Positions 8,714 through 17,181 are shown, numbered from the stretch's first letter. The stretch is DNA of 64,000 bases from Calditrichia bacterium (GCA_028284905.1 JANQQU010000015.1:124001-188000), one strand, 5' to 3'. The notes: generated by a model from the letters alone, not told the origin. A program made the numbers and translations.

Positions 8714-9916
8714 ATGAAAAAAGGCTATAAACTCACCCTTTTAGGTACTGGTCTGATCGGTAATTTCTACACCATGACACTTCACAACATGCGAAGTCGC
8801 GAGCAATTTCACACTGTCTATTCCGCCAATCCGGAGAATGCCGCCGCCTTTGCGAAGCGCTGGGGAATTCCCAAATCAACCGGCGATATGGCAGAAGCGA
8901 TCAACGATCCGGACACAGATGCCGTTGTCATCGGCATTCCCAATCACGTCCACAAAGAAGCGGTGCTGATGGCTGCAAAGGCAGGTAAAGCCATCCTCTG
9001 CACCAAACCATTGGGACGCACAGCGGCGGAAGCGAAAGAGATGCTGGCAGCGGCCGAATCCGCCGCTGTCTTTGCCGGATACCTCGAAGATCTTGTTTAT
9101 ACACCGAAAACTTTAAAATCCTTAACAGCCGTTCAGAATGGCGCATTGGGAAAAGTCTTATGGGTACGCTCCCGGGAAACCCATCCCGGGCCGCACAGCG
9201 ATTGGTTCTGGGATATTGAAAAGGCAGGAGGTGGTGCCATTATCGATATGGGCTGTCACTGCATCGAAATCATTCGCAATTTCGTTGGCAAGAATATTCG
9301 CCCTATGGAAGTGATGTGCACAGCCGATACGCTGGTTCATCCTATCGATGCGGAAGATTCTGCCATCGGACTGATTCGTTTCGCCAATCGGGCCATTGGG
9401 CAATTTGAGGTCAGCTGGACCTTCCGCGGTGGCATGGATTTGCGCGATGAAGTCGCCGGCACCGAAGGCACCATCTGGATGGATCACTTTCTCCGCACCG
9501 GTTTCGAAATGTTTACTGCGGTCGGTCAGGAGGGCTACGTCGCGGAAAAAGCAGAAAGCGACACCGGCTGGCTTTTTCCGGTTGGCGATGAGGCACATGA
9601 GCTTGGCTATAACCACATGTTTCTCGATATGTTTCAGGCAATGGATGCCGGCAAACCACCGATGGAAACGTTTTATGATGGATATGTAGTCAACGCGGTT
9701 ATGGATGCATGTTATCGATCGGTAGAGTCCAAAAAATGGGAGCCGGTCATTTTGGACGACTGGCGCGGTGATGATCCGAAAGCAGAAGATCAATCCTACG
9801 AACACCTGATAGATGGCAAATACATTCTGATCAAAACCGAAAAGATGCCGGACGGAAAAACAAAAACGATCCTGAAAGACAAAGACAGTGGGCAAATCAC
9901 CCAAAGGATCGAATAG
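8714..9916 (+). CDS. Gfo/Idh/MocA-family oxidoreductase (cytoplasmic)
   Basis: 400 residues. Rossmann glycine motif near the N-terminus ([11 protein letters not shown]), the family KP motif (LCTKPLGR, about residue 95) and the C-terminal alpha/beta domain with [20 protein letters not shown]. The family oxidises or reduces sugars, inositols and deoxy-sugars with NAD(P). No export signal, so it likely works with the cytoplasmic isomerase just upstream. The substrate is not readable from sequence. Good ribosome site (GGGAG). A perfect palindromic repeat follows directly after the stop. Confidence 0.88.
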   Translation: MKKGYKLTLLGTGLIGNFYTMTLHNMRSREQFHTVYSANPENAAAFAKRWGIPKSTGDMAEAINDPDTDAVVIGIPNHVHKEAVLMAAKAGKAILCTKPLGRTAAEAKEMLAAAESAAVFAGYLEDLVYTPKTLKSLTAVQNGALGKVLWVRSRETHPGPHSDWFWDIEKAGGGAIIDMGCHCIEIIRNFVGKNIRPMEVMCTADTLVHPIDAEDSAIGLIRFANRAIGQFEVSWTFRGGMDLRDEVAGTEGTIWMDHFLRTGFEMFTAVGQEGYVAEKAESDTGWLFPVGDEAHELGYNHMFLDMFQAMDAGKPPMETFYDGYVVNAVMDACYRSVESKKWEPVILDDWRGDDPKAEDQSYEHLIDGKYILIKTEKMPDGKTKTILKDKDSGQITQRIE

Positions 9917-9930
9917 ATTTTGGGCGGGCA

Positions 9931-9964
9931 TTTGTAGAGAAAATTCATGAATTTTCTCTACAAA
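9931..9964. repeat. Perfect palindromic repeat, copy 1
   Basis: 34-bp perfect palindrome; half-site TTTGTAGAGAAAATTCA. The same 32-bp core occurs at 51823-51858. It could form a long hairpin in RNA. It lies between two Gfo/Idh/MocA genes and may attenuate or terminate transcription. Confidence 0.85.
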
Positions 9965-10006
9965 CCCCACAACGAACAACCAGCAATGATATACAGGAGA
10001 ATCCCA

Positions 10007-11233
10007 ATGCAGGAAAAGAAAATCACCATCAGCCGCCGCGCATTCCTTGGAGGATTCGGGGCAGCGGCTTCATTAACCATTCTTAAACCTTCGCTGGTTT
10101 GGGGAAGCGCCCAAAACGAAAAAATCCGTCTCGGCTTAATTGGCTGCGGGGATCGCGGCACCTGGATAGCCAATCTCTTTCAGGAACATGGGGGATATCA
10201 TATTGCCGCTGCCGCAGATTACTTTCCGGAGAAAGCTAAAGACTTTGGAGAAACATTTAGCATTGATGAAAAAAAACTGTTTAGCGGTTTGTCCGGTTAC
10301 CTCCGGCTACTCGATGCAGATATTGTAGACGCCATCGCAATAGAAAGCCCTTCCTATTTCCATCCTGAACAAGCTGCTGCGGCTGTAGCGGCTGGTTGCC
10401 ATGTATATCTAGCCAAACCGGTGGCCGTGGATGTGCCCGGCAGTAATACCATTAGCGAAAGTGCCGAAAAGGCAACCGCTAAGAAGCAGGTCTTTCTGGT
10501 CGATTTTCAAACCCGCACCGATCCTTTTTACATCGAAGCAGTGAAGCGAATTCACGCCGGCGGATTGGGTAAAATCGCCTTTGCTGAGTCTACTTTCCAT
10601 GGCGATTGTCCCTGGAAAAAATGGTATAAGGCGTTGCAGGAAGATCCCAGTAATCCCGAACACCGTCTCCGGGGCTGGGGCGTGGATCGCGCCTTGGCCG
10701 GCGATATTATCGTCGAGCAAAGTATTCATACAATTGATGTCGATACCTGGGTGATTGACAAGCCTCCAGTTTCCGCTATCGCTTCCGGTGGCCAGCTGGT
10801 GCGCCCGGTCGGAAATGCCTGGGATTACCTGACGGTGCACTACAAATATCCCGATGACATCAGCGTTAACTTCAGCGGGAAACAATTTAAAGGACATGGC
10901 ACTCTCGGCGGCATTCGGAACCGCATATTTGGCTCGGAAGGCGTTTTGGAGGCACAATACGGCGGTGAGGTGCTGTTACGTGGTCAACATTTTTACCGCG
11001 GCGGTAAAACACCCGGCATCTATAAAGAAGGTGCACAACGGAACATTGCCACTTTCCATGAGAATATCAAAAATGGCGTGTATGACAATCCCACTGTCGC
11101 TCCCAGCGTTCGCAGCACCTTAACAGCTATCCTGGGCCGGAATGCCGGCTACAGTGGCAGTCGCCTTACCTGGGACGAACTCCTGAAAAGCACGGAAAAA
11201 CTGGAAGCAGATCTAGACGGATTGAAAGCATAA
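10007..11233 (+). CDS. Tat-exported Gfo/Idh/MocA-family oxidoreductase
   Basis: 408 residues. Twin-arginine signal at the N-terminus (ISRRAFLGGFGAAAS), followed by Rossmann motif LGLIGCGDRGTWIA, the KP motif (YLAKPVAVD) and family C-terminal domain. Tat export implies folding with NAD(P) bound before secretion, as known for Zymomonas glucose-fructose oxidoreductase of the same family. ATG 10007 is chosen because AGGAGA precedes it and the Tat signal starts there; upstream in-frame codons fall in the palindrome at 9931. It ends 3 bp before the SDR gene. Substrate unknown. Confidence 0.87.
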   Translation: MQEKKITISRRAFLGGFGAAASLTILKPSLVWGSAQNEKIRLGLIGCGDRGTWIANLFQEHGGYHIAAAADYFPEKAKDFGETFSIDEKKLFSGLSGYLRLLDADIVDAIAIESPSYFHPEQAAAAVAAGCHVYLAKPVAVDVPGSNTISESAEKATAKKQVFLVDFQTRTDPFYIEAVKRIHAGGLGKIAFAESTFHGDCPWKKWYKALQEDPSNPEHRLRGWGVDRALAGDIIVEQSIHTIDVDTWVIDKPPVSAIASGGQLVRPVGNAWDYLTVHYKYPDDISVNFSGKQFKGHGTLGGIRNRIFGSEGVLEAQYGGEVLLRGQHFYRGGKTPGIYKEGAQRNIATFHENIKNGVYDNPTVAPSVRSTLTAILGRNAGYSGSRLTWDELLKSTEKLEADLDGLKA

Positions 11234-11236
11234 CTA

Positions 11237-12028
11237 ATGAGTCGCCTGAAAGGAAAATCGATTGTCATCATTGGTGGCACAAGTGGATTGGGACTTTCCG
11301 CCGCAAAAGCATTCATCCGGGAAGGTGCCAGGGTCGTCGCCGTTGGTCTTTTACAGGAAAGCGTTGAACAAGCCAGGGAAATTTTCGCTGGCAACGGCGT
11401 AGCGATTCAGGGAGATGCCCGGGATAGTGCCACTGCAATTTCAGCGATTCGCCAGGCAGAAGTCAAATTCGGACGTTTTGACGGCCTTTACCATGTCGCC
11501 GGGGGCAGCGGTAGAAAGATGGGTGATGGCCCACTGCATGAGATGAGTGATAATGGACTCAATGAAACGATGTCGCTAAACTTTAACTCGCTGGTTTACT
11601 CGAATAGGGCCGCAGTGCAAACTTTCCGGGCAAACAAACAAGCCGGCACAATTCTAAATATGGGATCAGTATTGGGCTTCTCCCCTTCCCCGGCGCATTT
11701 CGCCACCCATGCTTATGCTGCTGCAAAAGCGGCAATCATTGGGTTTACCAGGGCCACTGCAGCATACTATGCGAAAGAGAATATCCGTATCAACGTTCTC
11801 GCACCAGCGTTGGTGGAAACGCCGATGGCGCAACGCGCCGCTAAAGACGAGACGATTCAGCATTTTATAAAAAGCAAACAACCGCTGGATGGCGGGAGAA
11901 TCGGCCGCCCGGCAGATTATGATGAAGCGGCAATCTTTTTTATGTCCGATGCTTCCCGTTTTACCACCGGGCAGGTGCTGAGTGTCGATGGTGGATGGGA
12001 TCTAAGTGAAGGTCAGTATGGGGAATGA
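11237..12028 (+). CDS. Short-chain dehydrogenase/reductase (SDR)
   Basis: 263 residues, classical SDR length. Cofactor motif GGTSGLGLSAA near residue 13, NNAG-equivalent region changed to HVAGGSG, catalytic Tyr-Lys in HAYAAAKAAIIGF, and a C-terminal GQVLSVDGGW. Catalyses NAD(P)-dependent oxidation or reduction of a hydroxyl/keto group, most likely on an intermediate of the surrounding sugar pathway. Separated by only 3 bp from the Tat oxidoreductase gene upstream, so the two are co-transcribed. Downstream is an octamer repeat array. Confidence 0.88.
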   Translation: MSRLKGKSIVIIGGTSGLGLSAAKAFIREGARVVAVGLLQESVEQAREIFAGNGVAIQGDARDSATAISAIRQAEVKFGRFDGLYHVAGGSGRKMGDGPLHEMSDNGLNETMSLNFNSLVYSNRAAVQTFRANKQAGTILNMGSVLGFSPSPAHFATHAYAAAKAAIIGFTRATAAYYAKENIRINVLAPALVETPMAQRAAKDETIQHFIKSKQPLDGGRIGRPADYDEAAIFFMSDASRFTTGQVLSVDGGWDLSEGQYGE

Positions 12029-12032
12029 GTAG

Positions 12033-12095
12033 ATGGGCAAATGGGCAAATGGGCAAATGAGCAATGCCAAGAACGATCAACGAGCAACGAACAAC
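12033..12095 (+). repeat. Octamer array (4 units) followed by AACGA-type array
   Basis: Three ATGGGCAA and one ATGAGCAA unit at 12033-12064, followed at about 12070-12095 by CGATCAACGAGCAACGAACAACGA. This fills the whole gap before the ROK gene and creates a false 24-codon upstream extension of it. Confidence 0.8.
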
Positions 12096-12112
12096 GATAC
12101 TCGGATTTCAAA

Positions 12113-13000
12113 ATGAGCTACGCAATAGGAGTGGACTTAGGCGGCCGGCGTGTGAAGGTTGCATTGGTAACGCTAGATGGTAAAATTATTGACAGGCAGG
12201 CGCATTACATTACCGATGAAGATGCGGCCTGGGCCGGCCAGATCAAACAATTGCTACATCAGATTATCGCTAAGCAAACAGCAAAACCGGCACATATCGG
12301 TCTTGCTGCACCGGGGCTCGCTGCGCAGGACCAAAGTGCGATTGCCTTTATGCCGGGACGAATGGCCGGGCTGGAAGGATTGAACTGGACGAACTGGATT
12401 GATTGCGGCATTAGCATACCGGTCCTAAACGACGCCCATGCTGCTCTGAAAGGTGAGCATTGGCTGGGTGCAGCGACAGGCTTCCAGAATGCGTTTATGC
12501 TCACCCTTGGCACCGGCGTTGGCGGGGCAGTGCTGGCAAATGGCCAGATTCTCAGCGGCGCGATCGGAAGATTTGGCCATCTGGGACATATCACTCTTGA
12601 TGCCGCTGGCGATCTCGATGCAACCAACACGCCGGGTAGCCTGGAAGAAACCATCGGTGATAAAAGTATCGTCCGGCGCAGCAATGGCCAATATCCAGAT
12701 ACAAAGGCACTGATCGAAGATGTTCGGAAAGGCATTCGCAATGCCGAGAAGATCTGGCAGGATTCGCTGGATAAACTGGCCTGCGGCATCGGCTCTCTGA
12801 TTAACGTGCTCGATCCGGAAGCTGTTATTCTCGGTGGTGGTATGATACAGGCCGGCGAGCTGCTGTTTCAACCGTTGTCCCGCTATCTTTCCAAATACGA
12901 GTGGCGGCCCGGTGGTCATCAGGTGGCGGTCATTCCTGCGCAACTGGGCGACTATGCCGGTGCGATTGGGGCAGCGAAGCATGGTATTGAGAATGGGTGA
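12113..13000 (+). CDS. ROK-family sugar kinase-like protein
   Basis: 295 residues from ATG 12113. ATP phosphate motif at the N-terminus (IGVDLGGRRVKVALV), catalytic Asp107 in VLNDAHAA, ROK core LTLGTGVGGAVL and GHLGHITLD. The usual zinc motif (CxCGxxGCxE) is absent: the segment after His159 reads DAAGDLDATNTPGSLE, without any cysteine. ROK proteins phosphorylate glucose, N-acetyl sugars or fructose; a zinc-free variant may still be an active kinase. No HTH domain, so not a ROK repressor. The upstream in-frame extension is repeat DNA. Confidence 0.82.
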   Translation: MSYAIGVDLGGRRVKVALVTLDGKIIDRQAHYITDEDAAWAGQIKQLLHQIIAKQTAKPAHIGLAAPGLAAQDQSAIAFMPGRMAGLEGLNWTNWIDCGISIPVLNDAHAALKGEHWLGAATGFQNAFMLTLGTGVGGAVLANGQILSGAIGRFGHLGHITLDAAGDLDATNTPGSLEETIGDKSIVRRSNGQYPDTKALIEDVRKGIRNAEKIWQDSLDKLACGIGSLINVLDPEAVILGGGMIQAGELLFQPLSRYLSKYEWRPGGHQVAVIPAQLGDYAGAIGAAKHGIENG

Positions 13001-13002
13001 TT

Positions 13003-13026
13003 GTTGCTCGTTGCTCGTTGCTCGTT
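13003..13026 (-). repeat. TTGCTCG array (inverted AACGAGCAACGA family)
   Basis: Three tandem GTTGCTC units directly after the ROK stop, in the opposite orientation to the array at 12070-12095, so the ROK gene is flanked by inverted copies. Confidence 0.7.
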
Positions 13027-13189
13027 GGCTAAGAATTTTGAAATTGGACAACATTATGACAAGATCTTTATAAGCTTTGAGATAGCGAATTTTAACTTTA
13101 GAAACTTTCATAAAAACCATGTAGAACATCAATTTTTTAATGAGTGAGAACTTACTCCTATGAACTCAGGAATGAAAAACGGAAACAAA

Positions 13190-13222
13190 CGATGAACGAA
13201 CAACGATCAACGAACAACGACT
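13190..13222 (+). repeat. AACGAACAACGA array at the SIS gene start
   Basis: Repeated CGAACAACGATCAACGAACAACGA overlapping the start codon of the SIS gene; same orientation as the copy at 12070-12095. Confidence 0.65.
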
Positions 13223-14004
13223 CCCCCACCGCAAAATATTTACGCAAATGCGCTGAGTTAATCGATACCGTAGAGAAGCAGCAGAATGAAATCAGCAAAA
13301 CCGCAGAGATATTTGCGAAGTCGATTCTGGCCGGACGGATGGTTCATCTTTTTGGCTCAGGTCATAGTCGTATCATGGTCGAGGAAATGTGGCCGCGTTA
13401 TGGTTCCTTTCCGGGGTTTAATCCGATCGTCGAACTCAGTCTAACTTTTCATAATCCGGTGGTTGGCGCCAATGGGCAACGGCAGGCGATGTTTCTGGAG
13501 AACGTCAGCGGCCTGGCGGATCGCATTCTTCGCAATTTCACTCTCTCATCGCGGGATGCCGCGCTGGTTATCTCTTCCAGTGGGTGCAATATCGTTCCGA
13601 TTGAAATGGCCGCCAATTTTAAAGCGGCCGGTATGCCGGTCATCGCACTGGTTAGCCGGGCGCATGCGCTTGCCAGCCCCAGCAAGCATCCCGAGGGGAA
13701 AAAGTTGATGGACTATGCGGACATCATTCTCGACACTGGAGCGCCACCCGGGGACGCAATGGTTTATGTCGATGACCTGGATACGCCGGTCTCTCCCGGC
13801 TCAACCGTTGGCGGCTGCATGATTATCAATGCCATCAAGGCGGAAGTGGCCCAACGACTGACCAAAGCCGGGAAACCACCGCGGGTGCTTAGCGGAGCGG
13901 CCGTTGTCGGGGTAGAGCGGGCAACCCACCTGTTCGAATCCGCATATGATGAACATGCCGTTCGCCTTAGTCAATTATTCAAGGATTTTGAAAACAATAT
14001 TTAA
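13192..14004 (+). CDS. SIS-domain protein, UPF0309 type
   Basis: 270 residues. Phosphosugar-binding SIS motifs: HLFGSGHSRIMVEEM (about residues 60-75), VISSSGCNIVPIEMA, and ALVSRAHALASPSKHPEGKKLMDYAD, then GAPPGDAMVYVD. This pattern matches the UPF0309 group (sugar isomerase-like, exact reaction unknown). It probably binds a phosphosugar, fitting a step after the ROK kinase. ATG 13192 is inside an AACGAACAACGA repeat, so residues 1-9 are repeat-derived; a GTG at 13144 would extend it further. The MetE-like gene follows after 15 bp. Confidence 0.78.
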   Translation: MNEQRSTNNDSPTAKYLRKCAELIDTVEKQQNEISKTAEIFAKSILAGRMVHLFGSGHSRIMVEEMWPRYGSFPGFNPIVELSLTFHNPVVGANGQRQAMFLENVSGLADRILRNFTLSSRDAALVISSSGCNIVPIEMAANFKAAGMPVIALVSRAHALASPSKHPEGKKLMDYADIILDTGAPPGDAMVYVDDLDTPVSPGSTVGGCMIINAIKAEVAQRLTKAGKPPRVLSGAAVVGVERATHLFESAYDEHAVRLSQLFKDFENNI

Positions 14005-14019
14005 CCAAGTGGAATACTC

Positions 14020-15048
14020 ATGAAAGAACAACCGATTCGCACCACAGTCATTGGCAGTTACCCCTTTCCGGCCTGGCTGGAATTTGCCAGTACACATTTG
14101 GAAAACTTTGGCAGCGCGGATATTGCCGAGATGCAGGATGATGCCGTTATTGCCGCCATCCATGATCAGGTTGCCTCGGGTCTGGACGTCATTACCGACG
14201 GGGAACAAACCCGCTTCGATTTCAACCTCTCATTCTATGGCTACCTGGAAGGCATTGAGATGGAATCCGTCTCTCCCCGTCTGTGGGGACCACCGGCGCA
14301 TGACCAGCGTGGCAAACACAAAATAATCGCCGATCTCGCTGCCCCCCGCGGCCTCGGGGCTGTTGAAGAATTCCAACGATTACAGCGCCTCGCTCCGGAG
14401 GGACCAACTTTGAAAGCAAGCATTCCCGGTCCATACACGCTGAGTGGTCGGCTACTCCCCAACAAACAATATCCTGATCGCTATGCGATCACAGAGGCCC
14501 TTATTCCGTTTGTTCGCGAAGAGCTGGAAAAGCTGGTTACTGCCGGCTGTCGGGAAATCACCGTCGATGAGCCTTCAATGAGCTGCTATGCCTACCGGGA
14601 AGATACGCTAAGGTTTGTAGATATTTTTAACCGCACGGTTGCTTCCGTTGCCGGAAAATGCCGACTCTCTACCCATCTCTGTTTTGGTAATTATAAAGGG
14701 CATCCGGTGGGTTATCGCAGGATTGCCCCGATGTTTCCGGATTTCCTCGATTTTAAAGTCGACGAAATTCATGTGGAGATGGCCAATCGCGAATTCGCCG
14801 AAATTGAATTGATTAGTGAAATCACCAAAGAAAAGGATGTCGCTGTCGGGATCATTGATGTGAAGAGTTACTACATCGAAACCGTTGCGGATGTTGAGGA
14901 ACGAATTCGCTTATGCCTGAAGCATGCTCCCGCAGATCGCCTTTCGGTTGCACCGGATTGTGGCCTCAGCCAAACCGCACGCTGGGCGGCAAAACAGAAG
15001 CTGGTAAATATGGTTGCCGGCGCTAAAGCCGTTCGAGACAATTTATAG
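14020..15048 (+). CDS. MetE-like (cobalamin-independent methionine synthase C-terminal) protein
   Basis: 342 residues, the size of a single UROD/MetE-type barrel rather than full-length MetE (about 750). Zinc-site motifs are present: His219-x-Cys221 in STHLCFGNY, a Glu near residue 253 (HVEMANREF) and Cys314 in APDCGLSQTARW. Also GSYPFP at the start and SIPGPYTL. In MetE this site activates a thiol for methyl transfer. Here the gene sits in a sugar cluster, so a methyl- or thiol-linked substrate is possible, but this is inference. It begins 15 bp after the SIS gene. Confidence 0.82.
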   Translation: MKEQPIRTTVIGSYPFPAWLEFASTHLENFGSADIAEMQDDAVIAAIHDQVASGLDVITDGEQTRFDFNLSFYGYLEGIEMESVSPRLWGPPAHDQRGKHKIIADLAAPRGLGAVEEFQRLQRLAPEGPTLKASIPGPYTLSGRLLPNKQYPDRYAITEALIPFVREELEKLVTAGCREITVDEPSMSCYAYREDTLRFVDIFNRTVASVAGKCRLSTHLCFGNYKGHPVGYRRIAPMFPDFLDFKVDEIHVEMANREFAEIELISEITKEKDVAVGIIDVKSYYIETVADVEERIRLCLKHAPADRLSVAPDCGLSQTARWAAKQKLVNMVAGAKAVRDNL

Positions 15049-15056
15049 AGAATAAA

Positions 15057-15159
15057 AAATGTCCAATAATCAATTTCCAATGACGAATTAAATAAACACA
15101 CTTCTACAACTTGTCCCGGTTGCCGGGATTCGATATTAAAAATTGGACATTGGACATTT
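15057..15159 (-). repeat. MITE-like intergenic element, copy B
   Basis: 103 bp, reverse-oriented relative of 6521-6650: AAAATGTCCAAT at the left end, TTGGACATTGGACATTTC at the right end, with CACTTCTACAACTTGTCCC and CCCGGTTGCCGGGATT inside. It fills the gap between the MetE-like and metallo-hydrolase genes and produces a false TTG start at 15143. Confidence 0.75.
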
Positions 15160-15178
15160 CATAAACACAGGAAACAGA

Positions 15179-16018
15179 ATGCTCAAACCAGCAAAACTAA
15201 AAGATGCTGCACTTCTCAAGGATATCCGCGACAACCAGGATCGCGACGGTATCAGTATCTGGTGGCTCGGCCAAAGCGGCTTTTTAATCCGCTGGCAGGG
15301 CAAACATCTACTCTTTGATCCCTATCTGTCCGATTCTCTTACCCACAAGTATGCGAACAGCGAAAAACCGCATATCCGGATTACCGAGCTTGTTATCGAT
15401 CCTGCCCGACTGGATTTTATCGATGTCGTTACCTCCAGTCATAATCATACCGATCATCTCGATGGAGAAACCTTGAAGCCTTTGATGGCTAGTAATCCCG
15501 GAATGGAAATTGTCATTCCAGAGGCGAACAGGGCATTTGTTGCCAACCGTTTGCAGATTGACCCGGATTTACCAATTGGCTTAAATGCCGGCGAAGAGAT
15601 CACAGTTAAAGGTTTCACCATACATGCAGTACCCGCTGCTCATGAAGCCCTGGAACAGGATGCCAACGGCAATTATACGCACCTTGGATATGTAGCCCGC
15701 TTTGGAAAATGGACGATTTACCACAGTGGTGATACTATCTGGTATCCCGGATTAGAATCATCTTTGGCGCCATATAATATCGACATTGCTATTTTGCCAA
15801 TTAATGGAAGAGCGCCGGAACGCAAGGTTGCCGGCAACTTTAATGCCCGCGAGGCTGTCGATCTTGCCAAATCGGCGAACATTGGAATGGTTATCCCCTG
15901 CCATTATGATATGTTCACTTTTAACACCGCAGATCCGCAGGATTTTGTTGATTACGCAACAACCCGAGATCAAAACTTCACTGTTTTGGAAAATGGTGAA
16001 GGCTGGCATAGCAAATGA
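15179..16018 (+). CDS. Metallo-beta-lactamase-fold hydrolase (UlaG/UPF0173-like)
   Basis: 279 residues. Metal motif His88-x-His90-x-Asp92-His93 in SSHNHTDHLDG, with WWLGQSGFLIRW and LLFDPYL at the N-terminus, later AVPAAHE, YHSGDT and VIPCHYDMF (remaining His/Asp ligands). Closest recognisable group is UlaG (L-ascorbate-6-phosphate lactonase) and UPF0173 metal-dependent hydrolases. A lactonase would fit after a Gfo/Idh/MocA dehydrogenase. ATG 15179 follows a good AGGAAA site; the upstream TTG lies in the MITE-like element. The stop codon overlaps an octamer repeat. Confidence 0.83.
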   Translation: MLKPAKLKDAALLKDIRDNQDRDGISIWWLGQSGFLIRWQGKHLLFDPYLSDSLTHKYANSEKPHIRITELVIDPARLDFIDVVTSSHNHTDHLDGETLKPLMASNPGMEIVIPEANRAFVANRLQIDPDLPIGLNAGEEITVKGFTIHAVPAAHEALEQDANGNYTHLGYVARFGKWTIYHSGDTIWYPGLESSLAPYNIDIAILPINGRAPERKVAGNFNAREAVDLAKSANIGMVIPCHYDMFTFNTADPQDFVDYATTRDQNFTVLENGEGWHSK

Positions 16019-16077
16019 GCAAATGGGCAAATGGGCAAATGGGCAAATGGACAAATTTTCAGTGTTGCCCATTTGCA
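16015..16077 (+). repeat. Octamer array, 5 direct units plus one inverted unit
   Basis: ATGAGCAA, three ATGGGCAA and ATGGACAA at 16015-16054, then an inverted TTGCCCAT near 16065-16072. The UlaG-like stop TGA (16016-16018) is inside the first unit. The array can form a hairpin. Confidence 0.8.
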
Positions 16078-16116
16078 GCTTCACTTAATTATTCAATGTA
16101 AATCGAAGGAGGTATT

Positions 16117-17157
16117 ATGAAGAAGTCATTTACTCGACGGGATTTTCTCAAAACCGGACTGGGCTTAACTGCGGCAGGTATTGCGCTCGGCACTTTGGGT
16201 TGCGAAAGCAAAAGCCCGGGCGGCAATGCCGAAAAGACCATAAAGCCGGAAGATCTCTTCAAAATTTCCCTGGCACAGTGGTCCCTGCATAAATCCATTT
16301 TTAAAATCCCCCCGGCAGAAATGGGTTGGGATGTTTGGGGTGAAATTCTCATGACCGACAAGTATCGTACCTTGTTAGGCGGAGAAATCGATCCCATGGA
16401 TTTTGCCAAAGTCGCCCGTCAGGAATTTGACATTGACGCCATCGAGTACGTAAACACCCTCTATTATGACCGCGCAAAGGATATGGAATATTTAAAAGAG
16501 CTAAAAAATGTTGCGGACGGTGAGGGTGTTAAGAGTTTGTTGATTATGTGCGATCGCCTGGGCAATCTCGGCGAGCCGGAAGAAGCCGGCAGGATCCAAA
16601 CTGTAGAGAATCACAAGGAATGGGTGGAAGCTGCAAAATTTCTTGGTTGCCACTCAATCCGGGTAAACGCGCGTAGCGATGACAGTCTCAGCCATGAAGA
16701 ACAAATGAAGCTGGCTGCAGACGGACTTCGCCGACTCTGCGAATTCAGTGAGCCGTTTGGCATCGATGTTATCGTGGAGAATCATGGTGGTATTTCCAGT
16801 AATGGTGCCTGGCTGGCCGGGGTAATGAAAATGGTCGATCATAAGATGGTTGGCACTTTGCCGGACTTTGGTAATTTCCGTATTCAGGGAGACGAATGGT
16901 ATGATCGCTATCTCGGCGTTACAGAGCTAATGCCTTATGCGAAGGCAGTAAGCGCCAAAGCGAACAATTTCGACGAAGCAGGCAACGAAAAGGACACGGA
17001 CTTCCTGAAAATGATGAAAATCGTTCTCGATGCCGGTTATCGTGGATATGTTGGTATCGAATATGAAGGTCCGGTGCTTGGTGAAAAAGATGGCATTCGT
17101 GCGACGAAAGCGCTATTGGAAAAAGTGCGCGCCGAGTTAGCGCCACAGTATGCCTGA
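16117..17157 (+). CDS. Tat-exported lipoprotein, sugar isomerase/epimerase-type TIM barrel
   Basis: 346 residues. Twin-arginine motif [10 protein letters not shown] at residues 5-14 and a lipobox ending LGTLGC at about residue 29, so a Tat-exported lipoprotein. The remainder is an AP_endonuc_2 barrel with [41 protein letters not shown] and YVGIEYEG as metal/substrate strands. It is an exported counterpart to the cytoplasmic barrel at 7895. ATG with strong AAGGAGG. Last gene of the cluster; a strong terminator follows at 17182. Confidence 0.85.
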   Translation: MKKSFTRRDFLKTGLGLTAAGIALGTLGCESKSPGGNAEKTIKPEDLFKISLAQWSLHKSIFKIPPAEMGWDVWGEILMTDKYRTLLGGEIDPMDFAKVARQEFDIDAIEYVNTLYYDRAKDMEYLKELKNVADGEGVKSLLIMCDRLGNLGEPEEAGRIQTVENHKEWVEAAKFLGCHSIRVNARSDDSLSHEEQMKLAADGLRRLCEFSEPFGIDVIVENHGGISSNGAWLAGVMKMVDHKMVGTLPDFGNFRIQGDEWYDRYLGVTELMPYAKAVSAKANNFDEAGNEKDTDFLKMMKIVLDAGYRGYVGIEYEGPVLGEKDGIRATKALLEKVRAELAPQYA

Positions 17158-17181
17158 TAAGAAATTCTGGTACAAATACTT

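Noticed and set aside
9158-9979. Antisense 273-residue frame in the Gfo/Idh/MocA gene
   Set aside because: Shadow frame opposite a clear oxidoreductase.
12033-12064. CRISPR array
   Set aside because: Units are 8 bp and contiguous without spacers; no cas genes are seen.
12041-12112. Upstream extension of the ROK gene reading frame
   Set aside because: It is octamer and AACGA repeat sequence; the ROK motif starts right at ATG 12113.
15143-15178. TTG start for the UlaG-like gene
   Set aside because: It lies in the MITE-like copy B; ATG 15179 has a good ribosome site.
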